A stretch of DNA of 64,000 bases from Diphasiastrum complanatum (GCA_029204225.1 CM055095.1:11937506-12001505); one strand, 5' to 3'; numbered from the stretch's first letter, positions 43,379 to 55,098 are shown. Translations and numbers: made by a program. The notes: generated by a model from the letters alone, not told the origin.

Positions 43379-44001
43379 TTTCCCAAGTCTGCAATCTCGA
43401 AATGTTTCAAGATGTCATACTTCACCTCAGCAATAAGCTCTTCACTTTTGTAGAGTATCAGAGTGTCGTCCACATATATAGCTACAATGATGATCTTCCC
43501 ATCTGTAATTCTTACATAAACATTGGAATCAGCTATTAGAGGCTTGAATCCTAAGGATTTCAGGGCTTGATCTTTCTTCTTATACCATTGTCATGTTGAT
43601 TGCTTCAGACCGTAGATACTCCTATGCATTCTGCATGCATAAGTAGGAAGTGAATTCAAAATGTAGCCTGGAGGTTGATCCATGTAGACTTCTTCGTCTA
43701 GCTCACCATGCAAGAACGTTGTCTTTTCGTCCACGATGTGAATCCTGAGATCATAAGCAGCTGCATATGCAAATAGTAAATGTAGGGACGAATGTTTCAC
43801 GACAGGAGAGAAGGTCTCAGCATAGTCAATACCATATCTCTAAGAAAACCCCTTTGCTACAAGTCTGGCTTTATACTTTGAAATATCTCCATTCGGTCCA
43901 TACTTCAGCTTGTATACCCACTTGCATTTTACATGTCTTTCGCTTATCTGGTAATGGCTGCAATGTCCATACCTCATTCTTCCTCATGGATTCCATCTCC
44001 T
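43379..44001 (-). pseudogene. copia element B: reverse transcriptase
   Basis: MKHSSLHLLFAYAAAYDLRI, VDEKTTFLHGELDEEVYMDQ and MHRSIYGLKQST are open at 43800-43591. Shifted frames then give SNVYVRITDGKIIIVAIYVD with DTLIL after it, so YVDD is kept near 43480. A one-base shift near 43940 separates the region from the upstream linker. Confidence 0.88.
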
Positions 44002-45000
44002 CATTCATGGCTTGGATCCATTTGTCCTTCTCTGGACACTCAATTGCTTCCTTGAATGTCAGTGGTTCACCACTGAATCCACAAAACTCTTCTAACATAG
44101 AAGCTGCACTGCCTGGCACAAATCTTGTTGGCACTCTTCGTCCTCTTGTCGATCTTCTAGGAGATCCTTCTGGTACTGTAATGCTCTTGTCTTTATCTGA
44201 TCTGCTAGGTCCAAAAGTATTTTGGTTTACAAGTGTTGTAGCAGTAGGCTGGCTTGCCAATCTTTCTTCGTCTGATTCATCGCTCAAATGAGGTGCGACT
44301 CGAACATCTTCGTCTGAGTGTTCGTCCTCTGCTCCCTCTGTCACAGTTGGTAGATCATAGTACTGTCTTCCAAGGACTTTATAACTGACATGATCATTGT
44401 TGGCCATTGTTCTGCTCTCATCGAATTTGACGTCTCTGACTGTCTTCATTGTGTTTGTCTCTGGCATATAGACTTTGTAGTATGACGAATGATTTCATAT
44501 CCTACAAGATATCCTTGTTCTGCTTTCTCATCAAGCTTCTTTCGAAGCTTGTCAAGAACATGTGCATATGCTGCACAACCAAAGATTCGAATATGAGTCA
44601 GATTGGGTTTTCTACCCCACCATAATTCGTGTGGTGTTGTATGAGGAACACCAAATTTTCTTATCCTGTTCTGAATGTAAGCAGCTATAGCTACTACTTC
44701 AGCCCACAACACTCTTGGAGCCTTCGAATAGCCATCATGCACCTAGCAGCTTCCATTAGAGTCATGTTTTTTCTTTCTGCAACACAGTTGTGCTGCGGTG
44801 TATAAGATGCAGTTCGTCTGTGAATGATTCCACAATCATTACAAAAATCAGTGAATCGGTTTGAGATGTATTCTCCACCCCGATCTATTCTGATCTGCTT
44901 TACCTTATTTTGTGTGCATCTTTCTGCCCAATTCACATACTCTGTGATTTTGTCAAATGCTTTTGATTTATTGTGAATGAAGTAGACTCTGGCAAACTTA
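44002..45000 (-). pseudogene. copia element B: integrase core and tail
   Basis: IRIDRGGEYISNRFTDFCND and NCVAERKNMTLMEAARCMM carry the second Asp (as DRGGE instead of DNGGE) and the Glu. VLWAEVVAIAAYIQNRI, RKPNLTHIRIFGCAAYAHV, LDEKAEQGYLVGYE and the acidic linker to RRSTRGRRVPTRFVPG follow in two further frames. The coding is cut at 45000/45001 by a gypsy gag fragment. Confidence 0.88.
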
Positions 45001-45290
45001 CTATAACCAGTTCGATGACCTGTGATGCATATATAACTTTGGGTGGAATGTCACTATAAAGTGGATTCAAGTACTCATGAAAATCCTGAATAAACTGTTC
45101 CAAACCTTTATTCATTGTTATATGACTCAACTTTTGAAAGTGTTCATAGTCATCTAACAGTGGTAGAAAGTATTTCCTAAATACTATGCAAAAATCTTCA
45201 CATGTACAAGGTTGATTGCCTTTTTTGTATGCGACCTTGTTTATCGTGATATCCGCTATGTTGTAAGTTTGATTAGTCAATTCATGTCAT
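45001..45290 (-). pseudogene. gypsy gag fragment
   Basis: KKGNQPCTCEDFCIVFRKYF, LPLLDDYEHFQKLSHI and LEQFIQDFHEYLNPLYSDIP match the gypsy gag pattern (FCxxFxKxF, then LxxLxQxxSVxxYxxEF). It is only about 95 codons and is fused in frame to the copia integrase at 45000. Family level is uncertain. Confidence 0.6.
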
Positions 45291-45294
45291 CACC

Positions 45295-45800
45295 CACGTG
45301 AAAGGTACACCTAACCTTGGCTTGGTCTACAAAAGACAAAGTACTTTACCTAAGTTGCAAGGCTATGTTGACGCTGATTGGGCAGGAAATTTAGATGATA
45401 GAAAGTCAACAACAGGCTATGCTTTCAATTTTGGTAGCGGTTGTTTGCCATGGTCTAGCAAGAAGCAGGACACCATTTTTCTTTCTTCTACAGAAGCTGA
45501 ATATAAAGCAATAAGTTATGCTACTCAAGAAGCTATTTGGCTGCAAGTTGTTGAATGAGATTGGCATAAAACAGTACATCCTACTGTTACCTTCTGTGAT
45601 AGCCAAAGTGGAATACAATTGGCTAAGAATTATGTCTTTCATGTGAGAACAAAACATATTGAAATGAAGTATGACTTTGTGCATAAAAAGGTACAATCTC
45701 AAGATATAAGTATTACACATTGTTCTACGATGTTACAAGTTGCTGATATATTTATGAAAGCTTTAAGTAAAGGGAAGTTTGAAACTTAAACTTGGCTTAG
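45295..45800 (+). pseudogene. copia RNase H domain, plus strand
   Basis: MKGTPNLGLVYKRQ, YVDADWAGNLDDRKSTTGYA, GCLPWSSKKQDTIFLSSTEA with EYKAISYATQEAIWL, then past a TGA VTFCDSQSGIQLAKN, KHIEMKYDFVHKKV and QVADIFMKALSKGKF. Thus a nearly complete RNase H end is present. The thumb and everything upstream are missing. Confidence 0.9.
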
Positions 45801-45868
45801 ATTGGTTATGTATGCTTTTGCTTATAATACTATCATGGAGGTATGTTCCATGAATAGAGTAAACCTTA

Positions 45869-46165
45869 AAGTAAAGGGAGACGTTGATCACTGAGGGAGA
45901 CAGTTAAAATAGCACTGATCAACTTATAGAGTGCTTTCTAAATTTGACGGTACCATGTGTGCCCAATTCTAGAATTATCGAGCCGTCTTTCTTTTACGAG
46001 ACCTTTGAGTGCTCTTAAGCAATTTTATCTTTGTACTTGTTATTAGTGTGAATACACAGTTTATGGAGAGCTATTTTTTGTCTTGTCTTGTTGCACTTGA
46101 TGTTGCGCTGTGGTGATTGATTCGGTCAGTTTTTAAATCATATTCTCAACTCACCATTAAGTTTT
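45869..46165 (+). repeat. polypurine tract and probable 3' LTR of the plus-strand copia
   Basis: AAGTAAAGGGAGA (45869-45881) follows the RNase H end at the expected distance, then CGTTGATCACTGAGG, which may be a mutated TGTTGATC start. The right boundary is not defined. Confidence 0.5.
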
Positions 46166-46178
46166 TATAATCCAACGA

Positions 46179-48141
46179 CTAAGAGTTTTTTGAAGGAACC
46201 CAACTGGTACTGAAGTGCATCTTCACTCTAAAAGGGAAGCTGGGAGTTTTTTCATTGTGAAAAAATAGCTCATTTTCTAAAAAGGCTTTTATTTTGACCT
46301 CCTTTAACCATTTTGGACCCGAATGGCACCTGAACTCTACTTGGAGAAAGTGCACATTGAAATTTAGATCTCTTTTGCCTCTTTCAGAGAGCGAGTAGTC
46401 AGGAGTGTGAGACAAAAGGCATTTTGCATTTGGAAACCGACTTGGCTTACCTAAGGATTTAGGGAGCCTGATGTGAAATTTTAACAGGTCATCAAAAAAA
46501 GTTTCTGACATTGCCATTGTGCTCAATATATTTCTCTTATCCTATGGTTGTGGTTTCGGGTAGTTTTGAGATGCAAACATGGGAGAGTCCATTTCAAGAA
46601 AAGCACCATAAAACTGAAGTGCTTGGTTGAAATCAACGAAAATGTCCCAATTGAATGCCTGATAAATGATTGACCAGTTTGGGGAATGGATATTGATTTG
46701 GTCCATTGGCACGTCCAAATCTTTCCATTTAGATCTCCTTGGCATTGGCACATAATGAGGATCTACCTGCAATTGTCAAGGGCTTGCGACATAACTCCTG
46801 ATGGAATCCAGAGCTTTCTTGAAAACTATTTTGCGCCAAGACGGCTGCTCGTCCAATGCCGGTAGTTTATCCAATATCTTCCCCATCTCTATCTTGAGGA
46901 CTCATGTAGATGTTGATGCAAAATGCTTTGGATCTGGTCCTCGATGGTGATCGGTTTTTGAAACAAAATTTTGGTCCCTGATGAAGATGGACAAGCTTCA
47001 GCAGCTTGGGAATTTGTTGTATCTGGCATTCCCATATCACCTCCCTGAAACGTTTTTGCATCTCTCCCTTGGTTGTGATGCTGAGACGAGAATTGCGGCA
47101 TCAGAGGAACTGGTTTTTGAGGGCTGGCTTTCAACACTTGAGCGACTGCCTTTTTGTAAAAAAATCACTTTGGCCTTTGCCAACTCGATGGTTGCTGTAC
47201 ATTTGAGTTTATCAAATTTCTCTTGAAACTATAGCAATGAAGTCTGGTAGATTTCATCCTTCCTGAATAGGTATCTAATTTTGTCCGGTGTGACTGGACG
47301 ATCAGGCACTTGTGTCTGCAGATAGGAATCGCGTTCAAGGGTGGCTGCATCCAATTCACCTTGAAGACATTCGCGTTCAAGCTCGACCATATCCAATTGA
47401 CCTGCTAGTAACAACACATGTTGTTTTGAATCTTGGATAGCTTTGTCCACTTGGTCTTGCACTGTTGTCAATGAGTTTTGAAGGCTCGCCACATATTCTT
47501 CAAGGCGCTTAGTAGATTGGGTGGCCTTCTTCAATTCAGCTTCAAACTTTGCCTCATGTTGCTTGGCAGTCTTGAGCTCACAATTCAACTGAATAACCTT
47601 CTGGCTTATTAGTGTGTTTTCAGTATCCAGCTCTGATATGCACTTATTCATGTTTGTTTTTCCATTGATCATGGTCTAGATCACCTGCGCAAGGTTTGAA
47701 ACTAAACCTAGTGCGTCACCAGAATCCAGTTTGGTTGTAGCAGCAATGACAAGAGCAGCACTTGTAGGGATTGTGCTAGTTTGGCTCTGGTGTCTGGTCG
47801 GTTCTTCTTTTTCAAAGACATCTTCTCCGTCAAAGCCCTCTGGCACCGTGGCATCGAACTGCTTAGAAGATGGAACAACATGAGCGTGCTACATCAACTT
47901 GATCTTGCTGAGTGATCTAAAATGAGTCATCAAAACCAGTGGAGCTATCATGGAGTTGTTTGAATCCTTTTTTAAGGGATTGGGGATCAAAGGGTCCTGG
48001 AATCTTGGGCATTTCAAAAATTTCATCTGGGCCCAGCTGTTCGGAATCATCGAACATATCCATGTTTGGTTTTTGGTGAAATGGCTCGGGTTTGTGGGGG
48101 TGAGGTGGCTTGGGCAGCTGCAATTGGAATAGTGGATCCAA
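46179..48141 (-). pseudogene. unidentified degenerate coding region with coiled coil
   Basis: Six consecutive open pieces in different minus frames suggest one decayed reading unit. In coding order: a Pro/His-rich start (PKPPHPHKPEPFHQKPNMDM); a coiled coil at 47672-47229 (heptads in QLNCELKTAKQHEAKFEAEL and ATQSTKRLEEYVASLQNSL, then RECLQGELDAATLERD); a Gln/Ser-rich part; PMPRRSKWKDLDVPMDQINI with SPNWSIIYQAFNWDIFVDFN; and a last open piece of 115 codons. I recognise no family. A gag-like or ORF1-like role in a mobile element is possible. Confidence 0.45.
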
Positions 48142-48993
48142 TGGTCATAGATAGACCCTGTGAGGAAGAGGAGACGAGGGATGAATGATCCACAAGGTTG
48201 ATTGTATGCTTGTTAAACAATCTATCAGAAACTAGTCATCAGAAAACAAGATCTAGTTTAGCAGCTTAATAGAAAACAAGTAGAGACAATCAAAACATTG
48301 ATCAATAAGTGTAATCCAACTCCACACGTGTGGAAATAAGGCTATAGTATGGCATGTAGACAGTGTTTACAATCTTCCAAAGCTGGGTTTCATTGGAAAT
48401 CAAGAGCAATCACCATACAATGAGAGGAAACACGAGTTTCTCCTTGAGGCTCCAAAAAGTTTCTATCTTCTCACTATGGAGAATGGGAATACATAGTAAA
48501 ACACACTTCCTTTGCTAAGTTAGGTGAAAATCCAGCATGTAATAAGGAAGTAAACTCCACTTTCTTGCTCTAATGTGAAAACCCTAGCCTAGATCCAAGA
48601 GTCATGCTTGGTATGTGCATGGTAGGTACAAATCTCATCATAAATCATGGTCTAGATCCTACAAAGTAGGAATCACTACCAAATGGACACAACCACTCCT
48701 CTTGACTCGTGGTAACCTACTTTAGGTGTGAATGTACAAGTGGCACTTTGGCCATTCAAGTAACCAACAAATAATATTGACAAAATGTACAATATTCTAC
48801 ATGGCTAGATTTGCCAATGTAGGCAATTTTTCACATACTCTGAACCTGAATAATTCATCAACACTTTGATTATTCCATTTATACACAACTTGAAGATTTA
48901 GGATGAGCAAGCATGCTGATAGTCTAGAAACATTTGCCCCTTTATATAAAGGAGTTGTAGCTTCGGTTCTCATGCTTGTTTCACCTTTGGTTC
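48142..48993. other. no gene recognised
   Basis: AT-rich sequence with ACACGTGTGG at about 48318. It resembles LTR-type DNA in composition but no ends could be paired. Confidence 0.4.
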
Positions 48994-51155
48994 TCATGTC
49001 TTTGACATTTTCTTGAGTTGTGAAGTTAACTTCTTGTCTATAATTTGTGCATCATTTGTATCGATTGGAGTGGTCTCATGAGGAGGATAGTACGAATGTA
49101 TCAAATCTTGCATTATATCATCTTCTGCTTCAAACAAATGATTGTCTTCTTGGATTGGAATGTCATTTCGTTGGCTCGTCGATCGTCGACGAAGATACTC
49201 CAATGATGCTTGTCGCATTTTTCGAACCGTTTCCCTATGTCATTTCGAAAACATAGCAAGTCTAGGCCCTCTAAAATCATCTTCGTCTCCATAATACTAT
49301 AAACGTTAAAAACATCATGCAATATATAATACATGTTAATACATGAAAAATTACACCATTGAATTACAACAGAAATTACACCATTTAATTACACCAAAAA
49401 ACTACACCATTTAATTACAAAAAGACATTGCATAGCCAAAAACTTACATCATTTATTTACAAAATAGAAAAAATTACATTTTGTATAATAGATGGCAATG
49501 GACGATTACAGTCATAGCTAATGAATAATTCATCTCCAGCTTGCAATGATTTACAAGCACAAGCCATCACATCAGAACCTCTAACGAATCTAGTAAAACA
49601 ATCTTCCATGCCATTGTTAAGCTCTTCAAAAATACAATTTGTTATACTAGGAAAACCATAAGAACTATTAATATATCCTACTATATTTCCAAATTTGAAT
49701 GGCTTTCCATCAATGTATGTATACTTTCCACGTCCCACCAACTCATCCTGCTTTTTCCTTTCTCTTGTGGAGCATGCATTTGAATGTAAACCATATATTT
49801 GCATCCTCCAATAATGTTTGCATAAAGCATGCCAATCACCCCAATTGTACTCAGGGCCTCCATACACCATGAGTGTGACATAACTGCCTGGAGGCACATC
49901 CACATGAGTGTGGATATACAAACTTAGGCCGACGTCTGGAAATCGTGAGCTAGGCAAGAGTTGATAGGTTTGATTCCAGTTTGAAATGTATCACCTACTC
50001 TAGGAAAAGCAACAGACTCTGGCCAACATCCAAATCGTACACGGTTGAACAGTTTTTGGATGGCAAATAGGTGTGGTGGGACAATACCTATGTGTCGGGT
50101 ATTTATTTCAAAATAGTGGCACTCACATTACGAATACGCAAAGTTTTAACCTTTTTATTTAGTGCCCTAATTTGACTCCGATGACGTGTTCTATCTACAA
50201 GAGGGCGGTCCATAATATCAATGGAAAAAGATTTGGAGGGGCTCTCAATGGGTGATTCCATCACATTTTCAAATAACCCCAAAGGAAAATCTTCAACAAC
50301 ATAAACATCATTTACTATGGCCGAACCTATGACCTTGTCAACATCGTCCACCAAATCTTCATCCAATGCTAATAATGATCCAAAATCTAGACAAACTCCC
50401 ATTCTCTTTAGCCATCCACTAGGTGATTCTGAAGGTGTGGATGGACAAGTTAACAATTCTTGCATGCCACCTGGTAATATAGACGGATCCATAGGAATCG
50501 TCTGTGGTTGTAGTTCGTTGGATGTAACATCAAGCACAATATTTTGATCAGAATCACGTTCATTTACCTGCAAATACAAACAACAAACAATGATCTTTTT
50601 TCAATAAGATAAATTACCATAAAACTTGCAAAACAAGAATGTTTGTAGCAAACTAGTGAATTGAGCAAACTACATACCATGACATGATCTTCAATCCCTT
50701 GAGCATTTACAGGGTTTGAAGGACCCGCAAGCGCTTGATCAGGATTTGGTGGAGGCCTCCTCCACATGTGATCATTGACTATGTGTCTTTTGCGATATTT
50801 AAATCCTTTGCAATCGGCACAATTACAAAGGATCTTTTCATCCCATGGATCGGGGTACATAAACCAAAAGAAAGAATATCATTAGTGTCATATATTCGAG
50901 CACTCAAATATGGCTTGCAATTAGAAATCAACAAGCATCTTGAAATTCAAAAGATTGTATGTTATGGAAATCTAAAAAAATAAGAACTACTTATAATGCA
51001 AACAAATAAAAGATACAAACAAAGATGGTGAACAATATTTTATCGTACTCGTCCAAAGAGATGTGGATATCGTCTTTGTGTCTCATAAGGCATAGTTGGA
51101 GACCTATTAGGTGGTCTGGATCGATCACTACCAGAAGTGCTAGACGAAACTCGAC
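48994..51155 (-). pseudogene. multi-exon gene with C2CH finger and SET-like domain, decayed
   Basis: Five exons can be built on the minus strand: 51155-51049, about 50860-50678, 50567-50127, 49999-49478 and 49296-48994. Visible splice sites include TGCAG|GTCGAG, ATG|GTATGT, TTGCAG|GTAAAT, AAT|GTGAGT, TTCCTAG|AGTAGG, AAT|GTAATT and TTTATAG|TATTAT. Exons 2 to 5 join in phase 0. Exon 2 has CNCADCKGFKYRKRHIVNDH, a C-C-H finger like those of plant CACTA-associated proteins. Exon 4 has PDVGLSLY, VDVPPGSYVTLMVYGG, YTYIDGKPFKFGNIVGYINS and QAGDELFISYDC, the layout of a SET methyltransferase domain, though NHSC reads NSSY. Damage: TGA at the third codon of exon 4, a frameshift in exon 5 near 49240, and no AG at the expected start of exon 2. 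It may be a host gene or a transposon passenger. Confidence 0.6.
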
Positions 51156-51257
51156 CTGCATGTATTCGTTTTAGTACTAACATCATTACTCTATATACTT
51201 TGACTAGTGACATAAATCTACATTGCAAGAGAATAACAAGAGACTCACAAACACATC

Positions 51258-51730
51258 TTATAAAATAGTGGATATAATAACGTTAACTAGATCTGCATCA
51301 TGTGAAGGAGCAGGCGCCGAATAATCATGAGTAATAGGTCGTGGCATTGCTGATGAGGTAGTGGTTGGCCCACAAGAAACAGGAACATTTGACGTCCTCT
51401 CAGTGCCTTGCGATCCACGTCCACGCCCACGGATAGGGGCATTTTTGAAATCTCTCCGAAGAAGATACTGCATAAATACCATTTCATAGAAATCAATTTT
51501 TCTCTTTAAAACATTAAGGATAGATATAAAAAATAAAAAACTGTAAATTGAAAATAAAGTAGACCTTTCTTGTGATCTAGAGGAGGTGCCTCTGGTGGCC
51601 GACATGGTCGATCGTCTGACAAAACCATTCCTACATCCATGGCAAAAAATACATTACTAACCATAAAAACCATGATCATTAACAAACAATGTGAAGCAAC
51701 AAACCCAAATTTTATAAGTTGCAACAAGTA
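51258..51730 (-). pseudogene. possible upstream exons of the SET-like gene
   Basis: RRDFKNAPIRGRGRGSQGTE with RTSNVPVSCGPTTTSS lies after an acceptor-like TTTATGCAG at about 51470 and before GTTAACG at 51284. Further up, MDVGMVLSDDRPCRPPEAPP ends at AAAG|GTCTAC (51565). The phases do not connect cleanly, so these exons are tentative. Confidence 0.35.
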
Positions 51731-52129
51731 AAGTTAACAAAAACATGTTTGTATAAGTAGAAAATTCATAGCATAATTAATTTTGGTAGTGAAAAACAGA
51801 GTATTTCAACGAAGAATATGCACTCCCAAAATTTGAACTAAATTATCAAGCAATGATATGAAGGGATTATATTTTTTTCAACAAAAAGGACTTTAAGCTT
51901 CTAGACAAAAAAATTATCAGCCTAAAATATTGTCCATAAATCCAAGAATTGGTAAAAAAAAAAAAACTTCACAAGAGTCACTAATTTATTGAAAAACGTC
52001 GCTACATGTACATATCAACAAACATCGCCATGTTTTTTAATTCTTAACATTTCCACAATGGACAGAAGCTTTCAATGACATTCATAACAAATGAATGTCA
52101 GAAGTTTGTGCATGACAACTATCATACTC
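51731..52129. other. AT-rich stretch, nothing recognised
   Basis: No coding or repeat structure seen apart from poly-A runs near 51955. Confidence 0.5.
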
Positions 52130-52311
52130 AACAACCACCAAGAGAGGCAGGATAGTAAACATCATTGGAAAAATTTATCCAAGAAAATTATGTGGTCAAG
52201 CATAGCTTGAGCAGCCTTTATTCTTTTTCTTTGAACCTTTAGATCATCTTTCATAGAAGGCAAATCTCTACCAGGAGAGTTGGATGACCTAGAATTGAAG
52301 GACTTCAGTTA
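52130..52311. repeat. left direct repeat around the minisatellite
   Basis: Matches 53172-53351 almost base for base in order: CAACAACCACCAAGAGAGGC, TTTATCCAAGAAAATTATGT, GGTCAAGCATAGCTTGAG and GATGACCTAGAATTGAAGGACTTCAGTT. The minisatellite starts exactly where the match ends. Confidence 0.85.
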
Positions 52312-52918
52312 ATCTATCATTATGTGACAGGACAATCAGCATGATGAGATCAATAAAACAAATCTATTATGTGACAGGACAATCAGCATGATCAAGAAAG
52401 CAAATCTATCATTATGTGACAGGACAATCAACATGATAAGATCAATAAAACAAATCTATTATGACAGGACAATCAGCATGATCAGGAAAGCAAATCTATC
52501 ATTATGTGACAAGACAATCAGCATGATGAGATCAGTAAAACAAATCTATTATGTGATAGGACAATCAACATGATCAGGAAAGAAAATCTATCATTACGTG
52601 ACAGGACAATCAACATGATGAGATCAGTAAAACAAATCTATTATGTGACAGGACAATCAGCATGATCAGGAAAGCAAATCGATCATTATGTGACAGGACA
52701 ATCAATATAATCAGTAAAACAATTCTATTCTATGATAGGAAAATCGGCAAGATCAGGAAAGCAAATCTATCATTACGTGACATGTTAATCAGCATGATGA
52801 GATCAATAAAACAAATATATTATGTGACAGGACAATCAACATGATCAGAAAAGCAAATTGATCATTATGTGACAAGACAATCAGCATGATCAGATCAGTA
52901 AAACAATTCTATTATGTG
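52311..52918. repeat. dimeric minisatellite, about 92-base unit
   Basis: Two related subunits alternate: A (about 50 bases, AATCTATCATTATGTGACAG ... GAGATCAGTAAAAC) and B (about 42 bases, AATCTATTATGTGACAGGAC ... GATCAGGAAAGC). There are seven A and six B copies plus a partial B. All share GACAGGACAATCAGCATGAT. Short frames through it are repeat artefacts. Confidence 0.92.
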
Positions 52919-53171
52919 TTAGTATTGTGACAGTTCGGCATCTGAGCTTTCATAGATTTGGCTCCAAGTTCGAACACTCGCTAAGACATTACTAATAATT
53001 AATTACTTATTATTGCTAATCACTAACTACTTACCATTGCTAATTACTGATTATTTGTAATTAATTACTTACTATTAAGATTTTAGAAGGTTGCAAGTCA
53101 GAAAAGTAAAAAATAATAGCAACCGTCCAGGCGCAAACATAGATGATACGCCGCCAGTTGAGATTCATTCC

Positions 53172-53351
53172 CAACAACCACCAAGAGAGGCATCGTAAAC
53201 AACACTGAACAAATTTATCCAAGAAAATTATGTGGTCAAGCATAGCTTGAGTAGCTTGTATTCTTTTTCTTTGAACCTTTAGATCATCCTTCATAGAAGG
53301 CAAAATCTCTACCAAGAGAATTGGATGACCTAGAATTGAAGGACTTCAGTT
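53172..53351. repeat. right direct repeat around the minisatellite
   Basis: Second copy of 52130-52311. Here it continues into coding-like sequence to the right, so it is likely the original copy. Confidence 0.85.
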
Positions 53352-53560
53352 GATCCTGAAGTTTGCCTAGCTCCAAGAGCTCTGAGTCCAACACCTTTAT
53401 GTTTGACTCAATCTATTCTTTTGATGTTACTTTAGCTTTGAAGCTTTGCTTTAGTAACAGTAGCCTACTTTTGGCTCATTGCCAAAGTTTTTTGGAAGCC
53501 TTGGCATAATCTGCTCTCAGGTTTGTATCCTCCTCTGCCTAAATCTTGAAACCATCAAGT
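53172..53560 (-). pseudogene. fragment of a coiled-coil protein
   Basis: Minus-strand reading from about 53560, with three stops, gives AEEDTNLRADYAKASKKLWQ, AKSRLLLLKQSFKAKVTSKE, IKVLDSELLELGKLQDQLKS and FNSRSSNSLGRD, then in a shifted frame LPSMKDDLKVQRKRIQATQA. Heptad spacing indicates a coiled coil. I do not recognise the family. Its 3' part is what was duplicated at 52130-52311. Confidence 0.45.
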
Positions 53561-54447
53561 TGTGGTATAAGGATCTCTTAATCATATATACATAAATACA
53601 CTCACACATGCTTGAGAGAGCGAGAGACAGTTCTCTTGTAAAAAATACAAATTGTTTGCTCTTTCAAGCTCGTTTGGTGGTATCTCAGTTATGGGAAGCA
53701 TGGGCAGTGGGTAGGTTTTTTGCAAAAACAATTTAATGGTCCTTTTTTTTTTTTTTAAATCGAAGGGGGCATGTAGTAGCCAAATACCCCCTGATAATTA
53801 ATTCCAAGGGGGGGTATACGCGTAGAGGGAGGAAAATTTATTTTAATTGTTTTTGGGCATGACGTGGGAGCGAGCGGAGAGGGGCATGATGTCCACCATT
53901 CCCTCTCCAATATGAACGTCCCTGAGGCATGCTTCACCATTTTCAACCGTTAATAATACTCAATAGCACACATGTACATGATCCAATGTCTTGTTGCCTG
54001 TTGTTCGACCATAAATCCATTGATGATTGGTAAGCATAATATAAGTTCGACACAAAGCTTTGCACCATTATATTCAAAATGCTCCACCAGATATGAAACC
54101 ACCTTAAGATGGAATCTAAGCCTACCAAGGGTGTTAATCTTGGTGTTGGATCTAAAGGTGGAAGGGCTTAGATGTGGATGTGGGATTTTCTTCTTCTTTC
54201 TTCTCTTTTTGGTGTTTTTGGTTTCAGTTTGGTCCTCTTTTTGGATCCTGGTTTCTTGGCTTATCTAGGCATCAATGGCTCTAGACCTTCCCCTCTTGAG
54301 GTTGATCTTCTCAAGGGAGGTGAATAGAGCAGATTCTACTTTTTTGAGGTTCAGAGTCCGACGTAGCACTTTCAGGTGGGATGGGAGATAATAGAATCTC
54401 ATGGAAAATTTTGATTTTGTAGTCTTGTCCATTGTCATCTGAAATTT
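53561..54447. other. no gene recognised
   Basis: Contains a poly-T run near 53743-53756 and a G-rich patch at 53764-53885. No coding motif was identified. Confidence 0.4.
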
Positions 54448-55098
54448 TTAAGTTTTTATCACAGCTTGATGGGGAAAACACAGAAAGTTGTGGCATGTTT
54501 TCTGAGAAATCTTTAAGTAAAAGGCTGTGGAGCTGAGGTTTATACCCCTAGAAATTAGATTCTGAAGTTTTGCATATTCTGTACTTCGATTTTGAATATT
54601 CTTCTTTCTTGATGAATGTAGGGATATTCCTATCCTGCGTGGATAATCCAATTTCTTGGAGGCCTCGGCAAGGGGAATGATGTTAAAATCATCGGAGCAT
54701 TGAGTGCTTTGTAGGTCCATGAGTTTTTTGATGATTTGAACCTTTTGTTGTAGCTTTTTTGTTGTTACAGGTTGTGAATAGGCCCTTCTAGTAGTTGGCT
54801 CTAAGATGTCAAATTCTTGGGAGCTTGCTATCAGTGCATCATGCCATTCATTCTGCAAAGGCCCAATTGTAGCCGTCGGGTTGTCATTTAAGTTATTCAG
54901 AATAGAGTCCTACTTTCTTCTTTTAGTAGAAACATGACATGATTGTTCTAAAACAATCATTGATTTAATTTCGTTGAGGGCGTGATCAATTTCAATGCCA
55001 TATTTTGAAAATTGTTGTTCATAGCCTATGAAGGTTTCACATGTGTGACGTCCTTCCCAACACCCACAATGATCTTCTAAGGTAATTTGTGATTGCAC
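54448..55098 (-). pseudogene. unidentified gag-like coding fragment
   Basis: Two open pieces: ETFIGYEQQFSKYGIEIDHA with LNEIKSMIVLEQ, and after a stop LQNEWHDALIASSQEFDILE, TTKKLQQKVQIIKKLMDL and ISLHSSRKKNIQNRSTEYAK. It begins directly at the end of a partial LTR copy (55028), where the leader and gag of an element would lie. The family was not recognised. Confidence 0.4.

Noticed and set aside
52388-52844. Short plus frames of 60-61 codons
   Set aside because: They are translations of the dimeric minisatellite.
52311-52918. CRISPR-like regular array
   Set aside because: Alternating repeat subunits have no unique spacers, and the genome is a plant nuclear one.
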